Below the pieces are notes generated by a model. That model searched no databases, was not told where the DNA came from, and saw nothing but the letters and a program-made list of their open reading frames with translations. Below are positions 45,321 through 57,633 of a DNA stretch of 64,000 nucleotides, piece after piece. Numbering within the stretch: the stretch's first letter is position 1; each line of letters begins with the position of its first letter. Source of the DNA: Vicia villosa (taxonomy: Eukaryota > Streptophyta > Magnoliopsida > Fabales > Fabaceae); assembly GCF_029867415.1 (NCBI RefSeq), contig NW_026705177.1, positions 930,001-994,000 of the forward strand. Reading direction: 5' to 3'. A program made the position numbers and the translations under genes.

Positions 45321-45538
45321 GATTGATTGGTACTACCTATGCCAACAAGATGCATCTTCTTTTTTATAGCCTAACAAATAATGACTTCATAGTTAATAAG
45401 GCTTAAGTTGGAGTAGTATTTGGATGAGTGACCTTCTGGGAAGTTTCCCGGAAAGTGTGAGTGAGGTAAGATGCTGAAAAGACCCGTGTTGGTTTTTGGG
45501 GTTAGTCGGTAATCCGAAAAGCAGTCTGGAACGCTACA
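45319..45538 (+). mobile_element. Cassandra TRIM LTR fragment with 5S-rRNA-like sequence
   Basis: 45319-45455 follows plant 5S rRNA in outline: CCTATGCCAACAAGATGCATC, CTTCATAGTTAA..GCTTAAG, then GAGTAGTATTTGGATGAGTG and ACCTTCTGGGAAGT. The 5S-derived part is followed by the conserved Cassandra LTR end (GTGTGAGTGAGG, GACCCGTGTTGG, GTAATCCGAAAAGCAG, ending ACGCTACA). Cassandra elements are non-autonomous terminal-repeat retrotransposons that carry a 5S promoter in each LTR. Only this one partial LTR is seen; its 5' part is missing or too diverged. Confidence 0.8.
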
Positions 45539-45847
45539 ATGAAGAGTTATTCGTAAAGAAGGAAATATGTCTTTAAAAATTTCTGACTGTCCTATAAATG
45601 GTTTTGAGACTTCGAAAAAATTAAGAGGAATTTCGAATGAGAGTTTTCCACTTGTGATCATCACTATAAAAGGACTAACAATGGCTCCATACTTTCTATA
45701 CACCATTTTGTGTTTAGAAGGAATCTTGATTCCCCATTCAAAAGACAAACCTATATCTTCAAGTTAAATTTTATCATCAAAGGATATCAAAGGTGATCAT
45801 CAAAACCTGTAGTTCATCAGCCTGAACTGAAGGAAGAGGTTGAACAA
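45539..45847. other. No gene seen
   Basis: Short frames on both strands without recognisable domains. Bounded by the Cassandra-type LTR end and by the target duplication of the solo LTR. Confidence 0.5.
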
Positions 45848-45852
45848 ACTAT

Positions 45853-48800
45853 TGTCATACCCCAAAATTTGCCCATCCCATTTCACTTCAAAATTCATAC
45901 AAAGATTCAAGGCTCAAGGGTTAATCTAAGGCATACTCTCCTAATCAAAGGGTCCTTAAGATTAGAGTTTTGGATTTGCTAAGGATAAAGGATGTATCAA
46001 GGGATCTAATGGATTTCATATGGTTTATTAGGGTTCAAGGTATCTCCATGTCAAAAGTCAAGCTTCAATTCCAAGGATTGCTCATTCAAATGCTACAGTC
46101 GACTAGTTAGACTAAAAGTCAACTATGGTCAAAGTATAGTCAAAACTCCTGATTTTTGGTTAACATCAATATTATGAAGTATCATTCATCATTTGATCAA
46201 AGGTTGATCATGATTCATCAAGGAAAAGCTTCAAAATCATCAAAACCCTAAGTTTCTAAATTAGGGGTTTTAAGGAGAAAGTCAACCCAACTTTGACTGG
46301 CCATAACTTTCACATGGAGTATCAAAAATTTCCCAACCAAAGCCTATTCTAAAGGAAATTGGATTCTCTACAACTTTGTTTCTCACATTCCAAGGCTTTA
46401 AATGCTTTATTCAAGAGATATGGTCCAATACATTACAGGTCCTCCAAAAAGGTCATCGTTTTACAGAAGCCCATAACATGAGCATGAAAACCTCAATGTA
46501 TGTGAAACCAAAAGGAGTGTTTAGAGGAATCTTTAAGCTTTCCAAAAAGTACTATATCATCTCCATATGATTAAAATTGAAGGAGTTATGGCTTGCACAA
46601 GTTGGGGAAAATTGAGAAAAGTCATGAAACCCTAACTGCATAATTTTGTGTTTTTGGGCTAATGGGCCTAGGATTCTTATTTCAAACACATCCATGACAT
46701 ATATAAGGGCCTATATATCCACCCCCACCCTTTCATGATTTTATTTTTATTTATGTGGATTTTTATTCATTTAAATACTAAATAAATTAAGAAAATTATC
46801 AAAATAAATGGATTAAATTGCAGGGATCTTGTTTTAATCGCATGAAGGCCCAAATAATACCATAAGGTAGTCCAAATTTCGTTCACATGGGAGGGGGAGG
46901 TTTTATCCAAATTAAAAGGAAAATCTCATGCATATTCATGCAAAATTCCTTCTACAAAAACCTAAGGATCCAAGCCCATAATCTAACCCTAATTTAATCC
47001 TTATAAGAGCAGCAACACACTCAGCACAAGGGGGGACGAAATTGAGAGCAAATATGAGGGTTGCAAGCTTCCAAAATATAAGAAAAACTAGGGCACACGA
47101 GAATTCTTTCCACAACCGTTCTTACTCAGTTCCAAGCATCGAATCTTCTTCCTGGAGATCCCAGAGGTCCATCCCAATCGTCCTTGAAGCTCAAGACCTC
47201 CAAGAACGCTCTCTTTCAAATTGCACCGGTTTGGCTAAACTCTTGATTTTTAAACTCTCGATTCATGGCCTGTAAACGATTTTGATGCACGTATATATGT
47301 TCAGACTAATGTTTAGGTTTGTTTAGAACCACCGTTCGCACGTTTTGAGGCCAGAACCATGATTCACCGTGTTTAGGGCTTCAAGCTCTTCATGCTTCGT
47401 TGCCAAAGTTCCAAGTGGTTTCAGGCCAAACCAATTGTTCCATTGAATTCGCAAGAGCCCATATAGTGGATTTGGTTGTTTGCCTTTGTGTTAGTTGCTG
47501 ATTTCGCAGGTGTTGAGGGTGCAGCCATTGAGGACAAAGAACTCGCGGAAAAATTTGCAGAAAAATGCATAGGAAGATTCGCAGGTGATTCCGCAGGGGT
47601 GAAGGTAGAAGGCGACCACGTGGAAGCCTTGACTTATTGACTCCACGCGTGCAGTTCCAATATAGGCCAGTCAAAGTCCTCCATTCTTCTCTCACCTTGC
47701 TATTGGTTGCACGTGGGCCCAGTCTGATCAGTGTTTGACTCTCCATTATTCCTTTGTTTTAATATATAATTTATGTTGGTTAATACTTTAACATGAGGCA
47801 CACTCAGTTGGATTGTCCAGCGCGTGGAAGGTTCACTCTCATGTCCTGGGTTCGAGTCCAGGCCATGTATAATATTTTTGAGGAATTACTTGGTTTCATG
47901 ATCAGTTGTGCAAGACCAATGAGTGCCCATCATGCACTCTCATGCGAAGACCACCAGATCAAACCAATATGTTGGATCCAACGCATCAAGATGGAGGCAC
48001 ATACCATGGACACTCAACCCAGTCACATGCAATCAAAACCAGGTATTTATGTTATTTTATATTATGTACACAATTAATAATTTAAACTTAATATTCTTTG
48101 TTATGCATTATAATTTATTTGTAAATTAAATTAATAATATGATTTAGTATTAGGATTTCATTTATTATTCGTCTCGATTAAATTAGTCAGTCGCGATGAA
48201 TAATAATCGATTATTTGATTAGTTAAGTAATAAATTTAAATAAGGTTTATTCGCTAAGGGTTTTAACCGATTCAATTGGTTACGATGATTAGTGATTTTT
48301 ATAAATTCGTTATTTGTTTTAATCAAATCTATTGATTATGATAATTAACGATAAATAATTTCCTCCTAATTAAAATAATCTAATTAAAACATTCAATTTG
48401 CTAATGGTGATAATCGAATCTATTGATTAGAATAATTAGCAATTCTTTATTAAATCTGTTAATTATGGTGATTAAACCTATTAATCATCGCGATTAATAG
48501 AACATATTATAATTAGGGTTGTATGCCTTATTAAAACACATTTCCATCTTCAAACTACAAATTTCAAAACTGCGATAAGGTAATTCAAAATACCTTCAAA
48601 CAACCTCATATTAATTCTAAGGCGTACAACCTTGCCCCGAACTACGTAGACTCTGATCCTCCATAAGGATGTACGTAGGCACTTGGTAACAAGGCGAGTC
48701 CCCTTCCCCAAAATCTCACCTTTCAACCTATTCATTTCCTTAGCTATAAACCCTAAACCTTAACATCTTTAGCCACAAACCTTTGCCTTAAACTTAAAAC

Positions 48801-48947
48801 CTTAGGAAAAGGTTAAGGGTGCCTAACATCTTCCCTTGACCTGAATACAATAACTTACCCATATCTCTTAACTGCATAGGGTTTCCTATTCTCCCTGGTA
48901 GAATAGGTGGCGACTCTAAATCTATATTTTTAGGGCAGGTTGCTACA
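45853..48947 (+). mobile_element. Solo LTR of an Ogre/Tat-type gypsy element, 3095 bp
   Basis: Starts TGTCATACCCCAAAATTTGCCC and ends GGCAGGTTGCTACA, flanked by 5-bp duplications ACTAT at 45848-45852 and 48948-48952. The start is the same as that of the Ogre LTR at 52838, and several internal phrases are shared in diverged form (for example the CATAACT...CAACCAAAGC...AAGGAAATT stretch). No internal coding region lies on either side, so it arose by LTR-LTR recombination. GGTGGCGACTCTAAATC near the end is typical of this lineage. Confidence 0.88.
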
Positions 48948-49179
48948 ACTATCATGCGCATTTTTAACCGCTTGACATTCTCTCTTGACTTTATGCTTTA
49001 TGATTATATTAAATATTCATAGGCCATCTTCAAAGGTTGCATCTTCATAAATATTCATCAACCAAGTTGTCATCATCAAAACCAAACCATGATAGCCATG
49101 TCTTAATTTTTGCTTTGATCACATCTAAAATAACCTGCAAATATGTGGTTCCACACCTTGCATCATAATTTTTGGTTTC

Positions 49180-49650
49180 CTAAAAGAAGCGAGTGTATCT
49201 TAGTAGGATTCTATGATTCTAACTTTTATGGATGTGAATAGGATATGAAGAGTACTAGTGGTACTTGTCATTTGTTTGAGAATTGTTTATTTTCTTGGAA
49301 TAGTAAGAAGTAGCATAATGTTACTCTTTCTACCATTGAGACTAAATGTGTAGCCGCTGATTACTGTTGTGCACAAGTCTTATGGCTAAAGCAATGACTA
49401 ATGTATTAAAATTTAAACCACAATTGTGTTCCAATATTATATGATAACATTGGCAATATAAGTCTTACTAAGAACCATGTTCTATATTCACAACTGTTTC
49501 CTTGTAGATCATGTTTAAAAAGGAAATGTTGTTTGTGAGTACGAAAAATTAGTTAACTGATATTTTTACAAAATTTCTATCCATAGAGGCTTTTTGCAAG
49601 ATTCCTATGGAACTACGAATCTTGGATTCTCTGTGTTATAAATAGATTCA
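49180..49650 (+). pseudogene. Ty1/copia RNase H relic
   Basis: In shifting frames the plus strand reads as the C-terminal copia RNase H: KSTSGTCHLFENCLFSWNSKK, then LSTIETKCVAADYCCAQVLWL and, after about 180 bp, DIFTKFLSIEAFCKIPMELRILD. Stops and frameshifts break it, and RT, INT and gag are absent. Confidence 0.7.
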
Positions 49651-50209
49651 CATTCTATCTCATTTAATTTTGCTATATTTTTTATTGTAAACTAACATTT
49701 CTTGTGTAACAAGTTACTTCTAATCAACTCTACTGGTGTGATAACTTCAACCTTTATCTTTAATTATATATATATTTTTTTAATTTGGTCTATTTGTCTA
49801 TGTGTTTACTTCTTATATGTCGATTTACGTTCATATTTTCTTAGCTGCTGAATGATTTTTCACCATGCATTTAAAACCTTGTTAAGTGCATCTTTTGTTC
49901 ATGTACATTCTGAACATCTTTTTGAATTATTCGTTCATTGTTTAATCTTTGATTTATGTATGTCATAATCACTTGAAGTTTTTTTTATTTCATGTCGTAT
50001 TACACATACTTTTTGCATTTGTTATGTGTTATATCTTGGGTATATGTTATATATTCTTCTTATTTGATGTATATCCTTATTAGTTATGTTTGATTTTGTT
50101 TTCTCTAGATTATTTTCTCTTTTGGTGGTTATTTAGCGTTTAGGCTCATTACCATTTATCTCTTTTTGATCTTATTAAAGATAGGAAGAAGTTGTAATGT
50201 GAGTATACA
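49651..50209. other. No gene seen; AT-rich flank of the copia relic
   Basis: T-rich sequence without open frames of note; probably the 3' untranslated part or LTR of the copia relic. Confidence 0.35.
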
Positions 50210-50218
50210 TTTTATTTA

Positions 50219-50646
50219 GAGTTAATACCTATTTTCACCCCTGCCATATAGGGTTGATTTGAAAAACCCCACTGCCAAAATAAAGTTGCAAGAATTCCCC
50301 TAACAATTGAAGATTCTCTCGTTTTAAACCTTGTAAAAAATTTATTTTGAAAACCAACTTTGCCACTTGAAAGACTCTATCATTTTGAACCCTGTAAATT
50401 ATTATTTTTAGTAAAACCAACTTTTCCTATCATATTCCAGAGGGGTTAAAATGACATAATCTACAAGATTATAAGGTTTAAAATGAGTGAATCTTCAAAT
50501 GGCAAGGTTGGTTTTAAAAACAAAAATTTTACAAGGTTTAAAACGAGAGAATCTTCAAATGTTAGGGGAATTCTTGCAATTTTTTTTTGGCAGGGGGATT
50601 TTTCAAACCAACTCCATATGGGAGGGGTGAAAATAGGTATTAACCC
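50219..50646. mobile_element. MITE with 9-bp target duplication, 428 bp
   Basis: Long inverted arms: left GAGTTAATACCTATTTTCAC and right GTGAAAATAGGTATTAACCC, with the pairing continuing imperfectly for more than 100 bp. TTTTATTTA flanks both sides (50210-50218 and 50647-50655). The 9-bp duplication and long terminal repeats suggest a non-autonomous Mutator-type element. No coding sequence. Confidence 0.85.
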
Positions 50647-50879
50647 TTTTATTTATGTATTTTATACTATTTGTGGTACTTTGCAATATTTCAGGGGTAT
50701 CAAAATAAAAAAGAGGGAGACTGAAGTTTTTCTACCTCCTAGATTTTTCCTTAGTTTGTGTTTTGTTGCTTGTCAATTTAGTAGTTTGGTTTATTTTTCG
50801 TAATTAAGTCTACTAACATAATTGTGATTCTAGGGTTGAGTGCTAAATCATTTTAGCACATGCATAAATCTAACTATTT

Positions 50880-51090
50880 GATTAAGGTCTGTGAAATATT
50901 GGATCGAACTCTAGTATGGTCGAAGGATAGCTTCTTAGTTCGACTGTTCGACAGGGTTAAGCATGAAGTTGAAGGTTATTCACATGTTGGTGTCAAAATG
51001 TGCATGTTGTAGTCGAAGATGGATCTAGCATGCAGGTGTCGAAGATGCTAAGGTTGTTAGCATGTTAAATTAGCAAGATAATATAAAAAA
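50880..51090. repeat. Copia LTR-like fragment
   Basis: Contains the repeated phrases GTCGAAG, TTCGACTGTTCGACAGGG and TTAGCATGTTAAATTA, which I associate with copia LTRs (SIRE/Maximus group) of pea and relatives. Ends not defined. Confidence 0.45.
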
Positions 51091-51156
51091 AATAATATAA
51101 CATGAAAATGGTGCGAGTTTTTTTGAATGGTTTTGATTTATTTTGAAATAAAATTA

Positions 51157-51318
51157 AGGGTTAAATGACTTTTGCCCCCCCTGCCATATAGGTTTGTTTT
51201 GGTTTACACCCCCTTAAAAAAAATTTTAAGACAGACCTTAAAAAAAAAGATTCCATCATTAAAGCCTGTGTTCCATTTTTTTGACCAAGATTTTTAGAAT
51301 CTTGCCTACATGGCATGC
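51157..51318. repeat. Half of a MITE-like element
   Basis: Starts GGGTTAAATGACTTTTGCCCCC and CTGCCATATAGGTTTG, related to the left arm of the element at 50219, but no right arm follows: the Athila-type LTR begins at 51319. It was probably interrupted by that insertion. Confidence 0.5.
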
Positions 51319-52750
51319 TGTTAAGTGCCAAAATGTAGTTATTTTGTATATATGTTTTGTTGCACTTATCGATACTTTTTGTTAATACCGTTGAATAATT
51401 CCCCGTTTTGTGCATAAATACGTATACTTTGTGAATATATATATTTTCATACACTTTTATACTTTTTGATAGTTTTCTACTCTTTTTGTAGGTATTCTTG
51501 CGTATTTGGAGCATGAGCAATAACGTGTCGAAGACACGGCTTCAAACGCGCGATTTTGAGCGGCGGAATCAATTCATTCGGCAAATAAAGCTCAAAATCA
51601 AAGAATAATAAATCACCAATTTGGTTGATATATTGTCATTGTTAGATAGGAAATTGAATAAGCTTTCCAACGCTTCGAACCGGGCGCAAATCGTAGTTAC
51701 GGTTCTCAAGTTGCGCTATTTTTACTAAAAGCTGTTTTTTTTAATTCAGCGGGTTGGGCGCGATGCACGCTCCTGCGCGCGACGCGCGCTGTACCAGATC
51801 CAGAATTGTATAAATAGGCGGAAATCAGATATTTTAGGGCATGGTTGGATATTTTAGAGCTCCAATCCATCCAATAGCATTTTTTGAGTGGAAAGATGCT
51901 AAAAAACACATTGGAGCTGCAAATGGATGATCTGGGGTTGAATCATTCATCAGTCGGAGCCGAAAAACCGTGAGGTTTTTGGGGTTTTCTTCTTTTCTTC
52001 TCTTTGTGGTTTCATTTGTGGGTTTTGTATATATATATATATATATATACTTTGATCTCATGTATATTTGTCGCCCATGGCGTTGTATAAAGTTGTTTTA
52101 CAATATAAACTTGTTGTTTTTCCTGATTTTTTACATCTTGATGTTTGGGTTATGTTTGGTGGGTTGTTTTGCATCTTGATGTTAAGGGTTTGTGTTGTTG
52201 TAGATATAGACCTCACAAATCTTGATTAGGAGAGATAATCATTAGCTTCTTGATTGTAGAGATAGATGAAGAGTTAATGTTCACTTTGTGTTGGTTCGTA
52301 ATGCTACCGGGTTGTTCGATCGGTGGAGACATCGTCGATCAAGCAATATTTTAATTTAACACGGAAAGCTACCGTATGTTTGATTGGTGGAGAAATCGTC
52401 AACTTAGCATAAGATAGAACTCGTGGAGGTGTTTGGATACGAATGCCGACAACGGGCAACACGTGAATGGTTTAAGGAGTAGAGTAGACTGAGTGCAACT
52501 GGTCGATAAGTTTAAGTTTGTGAAGAGTAGATTATATGCAATACTTGATAGTTTCTTCTATTTAAAGAATGTATTTTTTTTTGTGTTGATATTTACTTTT
52601 TCATTTCATATTTAAATTCATTCAAAACCCAAACTCATAACTAAGAATCCGTCGAACGGCAATTCAGTAGCACTAATCTCTGTGGACACGATAAATTCCC
52701 GGATAAATACTTCCAAAACTTTTGTTGCTTGCCGCTCTACCGCTCCAACA
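51319..52750 (+). mobile_element. 5' LTR of an Athila-type gypsy element
   Basis: Begins TGTTAAGTGCCAAAATGTAG and ends CTCCAACA, three bases before the primer-binding site. A TATA-like TATAAATAGGCGG lies at about 51812. Start, length (about 1.4 kb) and the primer-binding site fit Athila/Calypso elements. The internal region is not seen because an Ogre element sits 67 bp after the primer-binding site. Confidence 0.75.
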
Positions 52751-52753
52751 AAA

Positions 52754-52771
52754 TGGCGCCGTTGCCGGGGA
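52754..52771 (+). promoter_or_regulatory. Athila-type primer-binding site
   Basis: TGGCGCCGTTGCCGGGGA, the well-known Athila/Calypso priming site (complementary to the 3' end of tRNA-Asp by established knowledge). Confidence 0.85.
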
Positions 52772-52837
52772 TTGGTGTTTTTATTGAATTCGCATTGCGA
52801 TAGTTTCTTTAGTTTTGAGTTTTGTGAATATCGTATA

Positions 52838-55800
52838 TGTTATACCCCAAAATTTGCCCACATATTTTTCAAGAAAACTCCAATCTGAAAATTAAGGGTC
52901 TCATATAATCATGGATTTTTATTTCAACAAATATCCTGACATATGAAATACTTAGTTTTCAGAATTTTTCTTACAGTATTTTGGCTTGCAGTTGAATTTA
53001 TTCTTACGCAAACGCCAAATACTGTTTATTACTTCACACATGCTATTTATTTATTTACAGATAAATAGTACTGACACAATTGGTACAGAGTTAAAATCTT
53101 TTTGCAGGCGCAGAATCAGGAAACTCAGACTGTACTGGTAACAGTATATTAGTTATTTATTATGTTTCTGTTTTCTAACAAGTCATGTAAATAAATTTTC
53201 ATGCTTCACACCAAACAAAAACAAAAATAACAACAAAAAAAAAAAAAAGAAAATTAACTTTGACGGTTGATTTTTCACTTTAACTGCTGCTTCAGTACAC
53301 GAACAGTCGGTTGACAGACAAACTGCAGACAGTACAATTCACAGTGATTTGTACAATCAATCAAATCAATCATTCACAATTCAAATTTCCAAGATTTTTG
53401 TGTTAGAAGTCTTCTGAATATCACATGATTAGCAGAAACTCAACACTGCACAAAAATCAGGTACGCTTAACTGCCTCCTATACAAACAGTCCCTAATCAG
53501 GGTTTTTCTTGTTTTAACAGGAGCAACAAGTTTTGAGAGCTCAAATGGATTTCATATACATCCATACATCTCAAAGTACCATCATACAAATTTTCAAACT
53601 TCAATTCACTCAGACGCACCGTCAGCAGCTCAAACAGTCAACAGACGACCCGTTTGACCAAAAAAGTCAACTGACAGTCAAAAATGAAATTTTTTGTCAA
53701 AGTCCATATTTTGTCAAAGGATTCAACATTTGATCATTGGATGATCACAATTCATCAAGGAAAGATCAAAAATCAACAAAACCCTAAGATTCAAAATTAG
53801 GGTTTTTGCCTGAAAAGTCAACTCAACTTTGACTGATCATAACTCTCTCATCCTTCATCCAAAAAATGTCAACCAAAGCTCATTTTGAAGGAAATTCAAT
53901 TATCTTTCAAATGCAATTGATCCCATGGTCATAGCATTCACCATTTGAAAAATATGGCCAAAGACATTACAGGTCATTTTCAAAGTCAACAAAAAGACAC
54001 TTTTTTCAAATGGACACACAAGGAGAACCAAAAATCATTTTGATATGAGACCAAAGACATTGGTTAGAGGACTCTTTGAGGTTTCCAAAAAGTGCAAGAT
54101 CTCCTTCATATGACAAAAATTGAAGGATTTACACCTTGTTGAAGTTGGCTAAATTTTGGGAAAATGCATGAAATCAACATTGCTCAAAAATGTTTTTTTT
54201 CCAAATGAGTCCAAGTTTTTATGGTCCAAACATCTTTGCCATGTTACTATGGGCCTCCCACGACCAAGACAAAGCCCACATCTTTATTGGCCATTTTTTG
54301 CATAATTTTATCTTACTTTAAGATTAAAATTAAAAGGAAAATGCATGGATAATTAGTAGCTTGATCTCTAAGCATGACTCACCTCCAAAGTCTTCAATTT
54401 TCTGCAGAAGATTGGTGTCCAAGGCAAGAGCATTGAATGGAGTCAAAGTTGGTCAAAAATTCAAGGTTTTTTTAATATTAAAGAACCAAACTTTCAACAA
54501 AGGCAACAAAGCTTCTTAGCTTGAGTTCCAAGCAACTTTGGGCTATAAATGAGCTATCATACTTCAGCAACAAGGGGAGCAAAAAAAGAGCCAAAGGGAC
54601 ACACAAAATATAGCAAGAGTATAGCCAAGAAATATCAAAAATTCTCTCAAATTTCCATAACTTTGTAAAATTTCAAATTCAATTCTCCAATCAATATTAA
54701 TACATACCAAGCTTTCTAATCATCTTATCAAACATCATAGAGTAAGATTGAACTCTAAATATAGGCCCATGAGAGTCGTATAGTGCATACAAGTGTTCTT
54801 CATGTATATATGCATTAACTTTCGTTTTCATATTTGCAATTAATTTCCATACAAACTAACCATCCTAACATGTTTATGGGGACATATATGGGTGATCTGG
54901 GCCTTGACATAATAGTTCCCACGTGAGAATCACTCAACACCATTAATGGATGTTCATGCATGCTTAAACTTTAATACCTTCGAATCTATAGCTACAAGCA
55001 TCAAACAAAGAAACTAATACCACCAATGAACTCAGGGCCTCATGTTTAGTGGATCTGGGTTGCTTTCATGTGTTGCTAACGTGTATTTTTTGCAGGTTCA
55101 GAAGCTATAAAAAACTGCACGATTTATCGTAAAAATAGAGGGGGTTTAAAACCCCCGCTATCTGTTTGAAAAAATGAATGAGACGGAGGTTGAAGACGAC
55201 CACGCGTCCAAGCGTGGTTCGTCAGTCAAGGCTGACTTTTCCCTCCGCTCACGTGGCTCTTCATCATTGGAAGGTCAACCAGTCTCCCATCCACGCGTGC
55301 ACATGTGGGCCCCAGTCAGAAAGTTTGAATTCTCCTTGAATTCAGTACATGTTCCCTACCATCATATCATGCACCTACAAATCTGGACTCTTGATCTCAT
55401 CAATCTTACCATCCAACGCACCATAACACACAGCCACACCATGGACTCTCACTCAATCACTACACCAGATCAGTATCCCTTTTTATTTTTATTTTATTTT
55501 CTATTTTATTTTATTTTCTTTGCAAAATTAATTTAAAATAGCTTAAAAATTCAAAAAATTCCACAAAAAATATTTTAAACTTCTAAAATAACATATTATT
55601 TTCTGAAATAAAAATATTTTACTTTTCTTCAAAATTTTAATATTTTTACATAATTAATTAGTATGTATTTATATATTTGCTTATTAATTATTTTAATTAG
55701 TCAAAAAAATCATAAAAAAAATTGTTCTTTATATTAAATATTGTTTATATATCATAAACTAATTTTGTACATATTTAGGATAATTTTCTCTTTAAGTTTT

Positions 55801-56962
55801 AATTATTTGTGTAATTATTTATATAATTATGTATTAATTAACTTAAAAAATCCAAAGACTTCTTCAAAAATTCCAAAAAAATTAGTTTTGCTTTAAAATT
55901 AATTGACAAATGTTTTGTACATATTCTAAACTTATTTGCTAGGTTTAATCATATTTCCATCTTTTTTCTTTATTTTAAATTAATTAATAACGCATTAATT
56001 ATATTTAAAATAAATCACAAAAAATCCAAAAAAACATGCCTTTTATTTCTTGCAATTTAAAGTTCCTAGATAAATGTATAGGATGTCAAATTCATGTAAA
56101 TAGGTTAGTTTACGTTTCCCGCAAAATCGATGTAATAGTGTAGATTTACTTTCCGCACTTTACATTTCCGCATTTTAATTTCCAGCACCCATATAAACTG
56201 CGTGTATGTCAAAGATAAAACTGAACCGTCAGATCACTAACTTCAAAGATAAATATCTGAATTCAATCACAATCACATTTGCACCTCCTAGGGTAACCCC
56301 TTTTCACTCTTTTCAAAATCAAAGTTACATTTCTACTGTTTCGAGTACAAAATCGAACCTTTTGTTTATATCCGACGAATGGATAGATTTTTAAAGGGAA
56401 CAAGGATAAAGACCTCCTAACTCAGGGTAGACCTCCTAGTTTGCTTGCTCAAAATCAAAACAAACAAAATTCTCATACACTGTTGTTTTTTTAAAACGAA
56501 TTTTCCAAAAGACAATATTTTGTATACATCCAAACACGGATCATTACAAAATTAACGATCTTTTCAAAACATCTTTCGAAAGATAAACAAGCATTTGTAT
56601 ATATCCGCACAAGGATCATTACAAATTCTATTTGCAAAGGTATTTCAAAAACACAGGTAAAGCATTCCGAATCAATTGAAAAGTAAAGCAAATGAGCTAA
56701 GCAAACTAAAGAGCCCATGGATAACCATGGATACAAAGGGTGCTAACACCTTCCCTTTGTATAACCTACCCCCTTACCCAGAATCTCTCAAAGGTCTTTT
56801 TTCTGTTTCTTTTATAAACCTTTCCTTCATTGGATAAAATAAAAGGTCGGTGGCGACTCTGTAAACTTTTTCAAAAGTGACGCGAAAGCGTCCGATCGAC
56901 AAAAAAGAGTCAGTTCACGTATCCCACCCACGGAGGGGTATGGCCCGAAAGGACGGTCCACA
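52838..56962 (+). mobile_element. 5' LTR of an Ogre Ty3/gypsy element, 4125 bp
   Basis: Starts TGTTATACCCCAAAATTTGC and ends GGACGGTCCACA, four bases before the priming site. The unusual length is typical of Ogre. A TATA-like GGGCTATAAATGAGC at about 54540 probably sets the transcript start. The start and some internal phrases match the solo LTR at 45853, but that LTR is 1 kb shorter and diverged, so the two are relatives and not a pair. The left target duplication would be GTATA at 52833-52837; the right one lies outside the window. Confidence 0.85.
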
Positions 56963-56966
56963 GAAC

Positions 56967-56984
56967 TGGCGACTCTGCTGGGGA
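56967..56984 (+). promoter_or_regulatory. Ogre primer-binding site
   Basis: TGGCGACTCTGCTGGGGA follows the LTR end. Literature on Ogre names tRNA-Arg as primer; I did not verify the pairing. Confidence 0.8.
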
Positions 56985-57633
56985 ATACAAATTCAAAATG
57001 TTTTCAAAAGGGGTTACCTTTAGAGTATAGATCATTTCGATGTTTTCAATTGTTTGATCTGATTGCTTTACTTTTCACAGGTTTGCTTGGGTACTTTGCT
57101 TGTGTGAAAGATTCTAACCCGAATCTCGAGATACCTTAAGTATATGACAATAGACCAAGGAAACTGTACGGCATGTACCGATACGGTTGATCTGGTAGTC
57201 ATCGTTAGTGTGATACTTTGGTTTATACTGATGTCCCTTGAAAGCGATCAAGGAGTATATTAGGCTTCCGAAGTGTCATTAACACTAATTTGTCTTAGAA
57301 CCTTTTAGTTGAACTTGACTTGTGGCCTATTAAGTGGCTAGCTTTGAAATTGATCGAAGCTAGTTATCCTCGAGGAATATTCTTGATCGGCCGTCCGAGC
57401 GCCGTATTGAGATGTTGTCTCCAAGGATCATAGAACCCGAATACTATTCTAGGACAGGTTTTCGACCAACTCAACTTCAGAGGGGAGGGTATCACCTATC
57501 AACCTCATGCAAGCCTTTAAACCTAAGGCTATTGTTTGATTTGTTTTTGTGTGCCACATGTTTGCATCATAAACACATCATTTTTCACTACACATTTCAA
57601 GGATCAAAGAGTTTACTTTTGTTTTTGCAGGTA
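56985..57633. other. Ogre leader
   Basis: Untranslated leader between the primer-binding site and ORF1. The ORF1 frame is open from 57412, but the first conserved-looking start is at 57634, preceded by TTTTTGCAGGTA, which resembles a 3' splice site. Confidence 0.55.

Noticed and set aside
45319..45455. Functional 5S rRNA gene
   Set aside because: Too many changes and deletions in the 5S-like block, and it is followed directly by the Cassandra LTR end.
47042..48077. Small open frames inside the solo LTR
   Set aside because: LTR sequence with defined ends and target duplication; the frames have no recognisable product.
55174..55536. 120-aa open frame inside the Ogre LTR
   Set aside because: Lies within the U3/R/U5 region, no domain, and ends in a Phe/Leu-rich low-complexity run.
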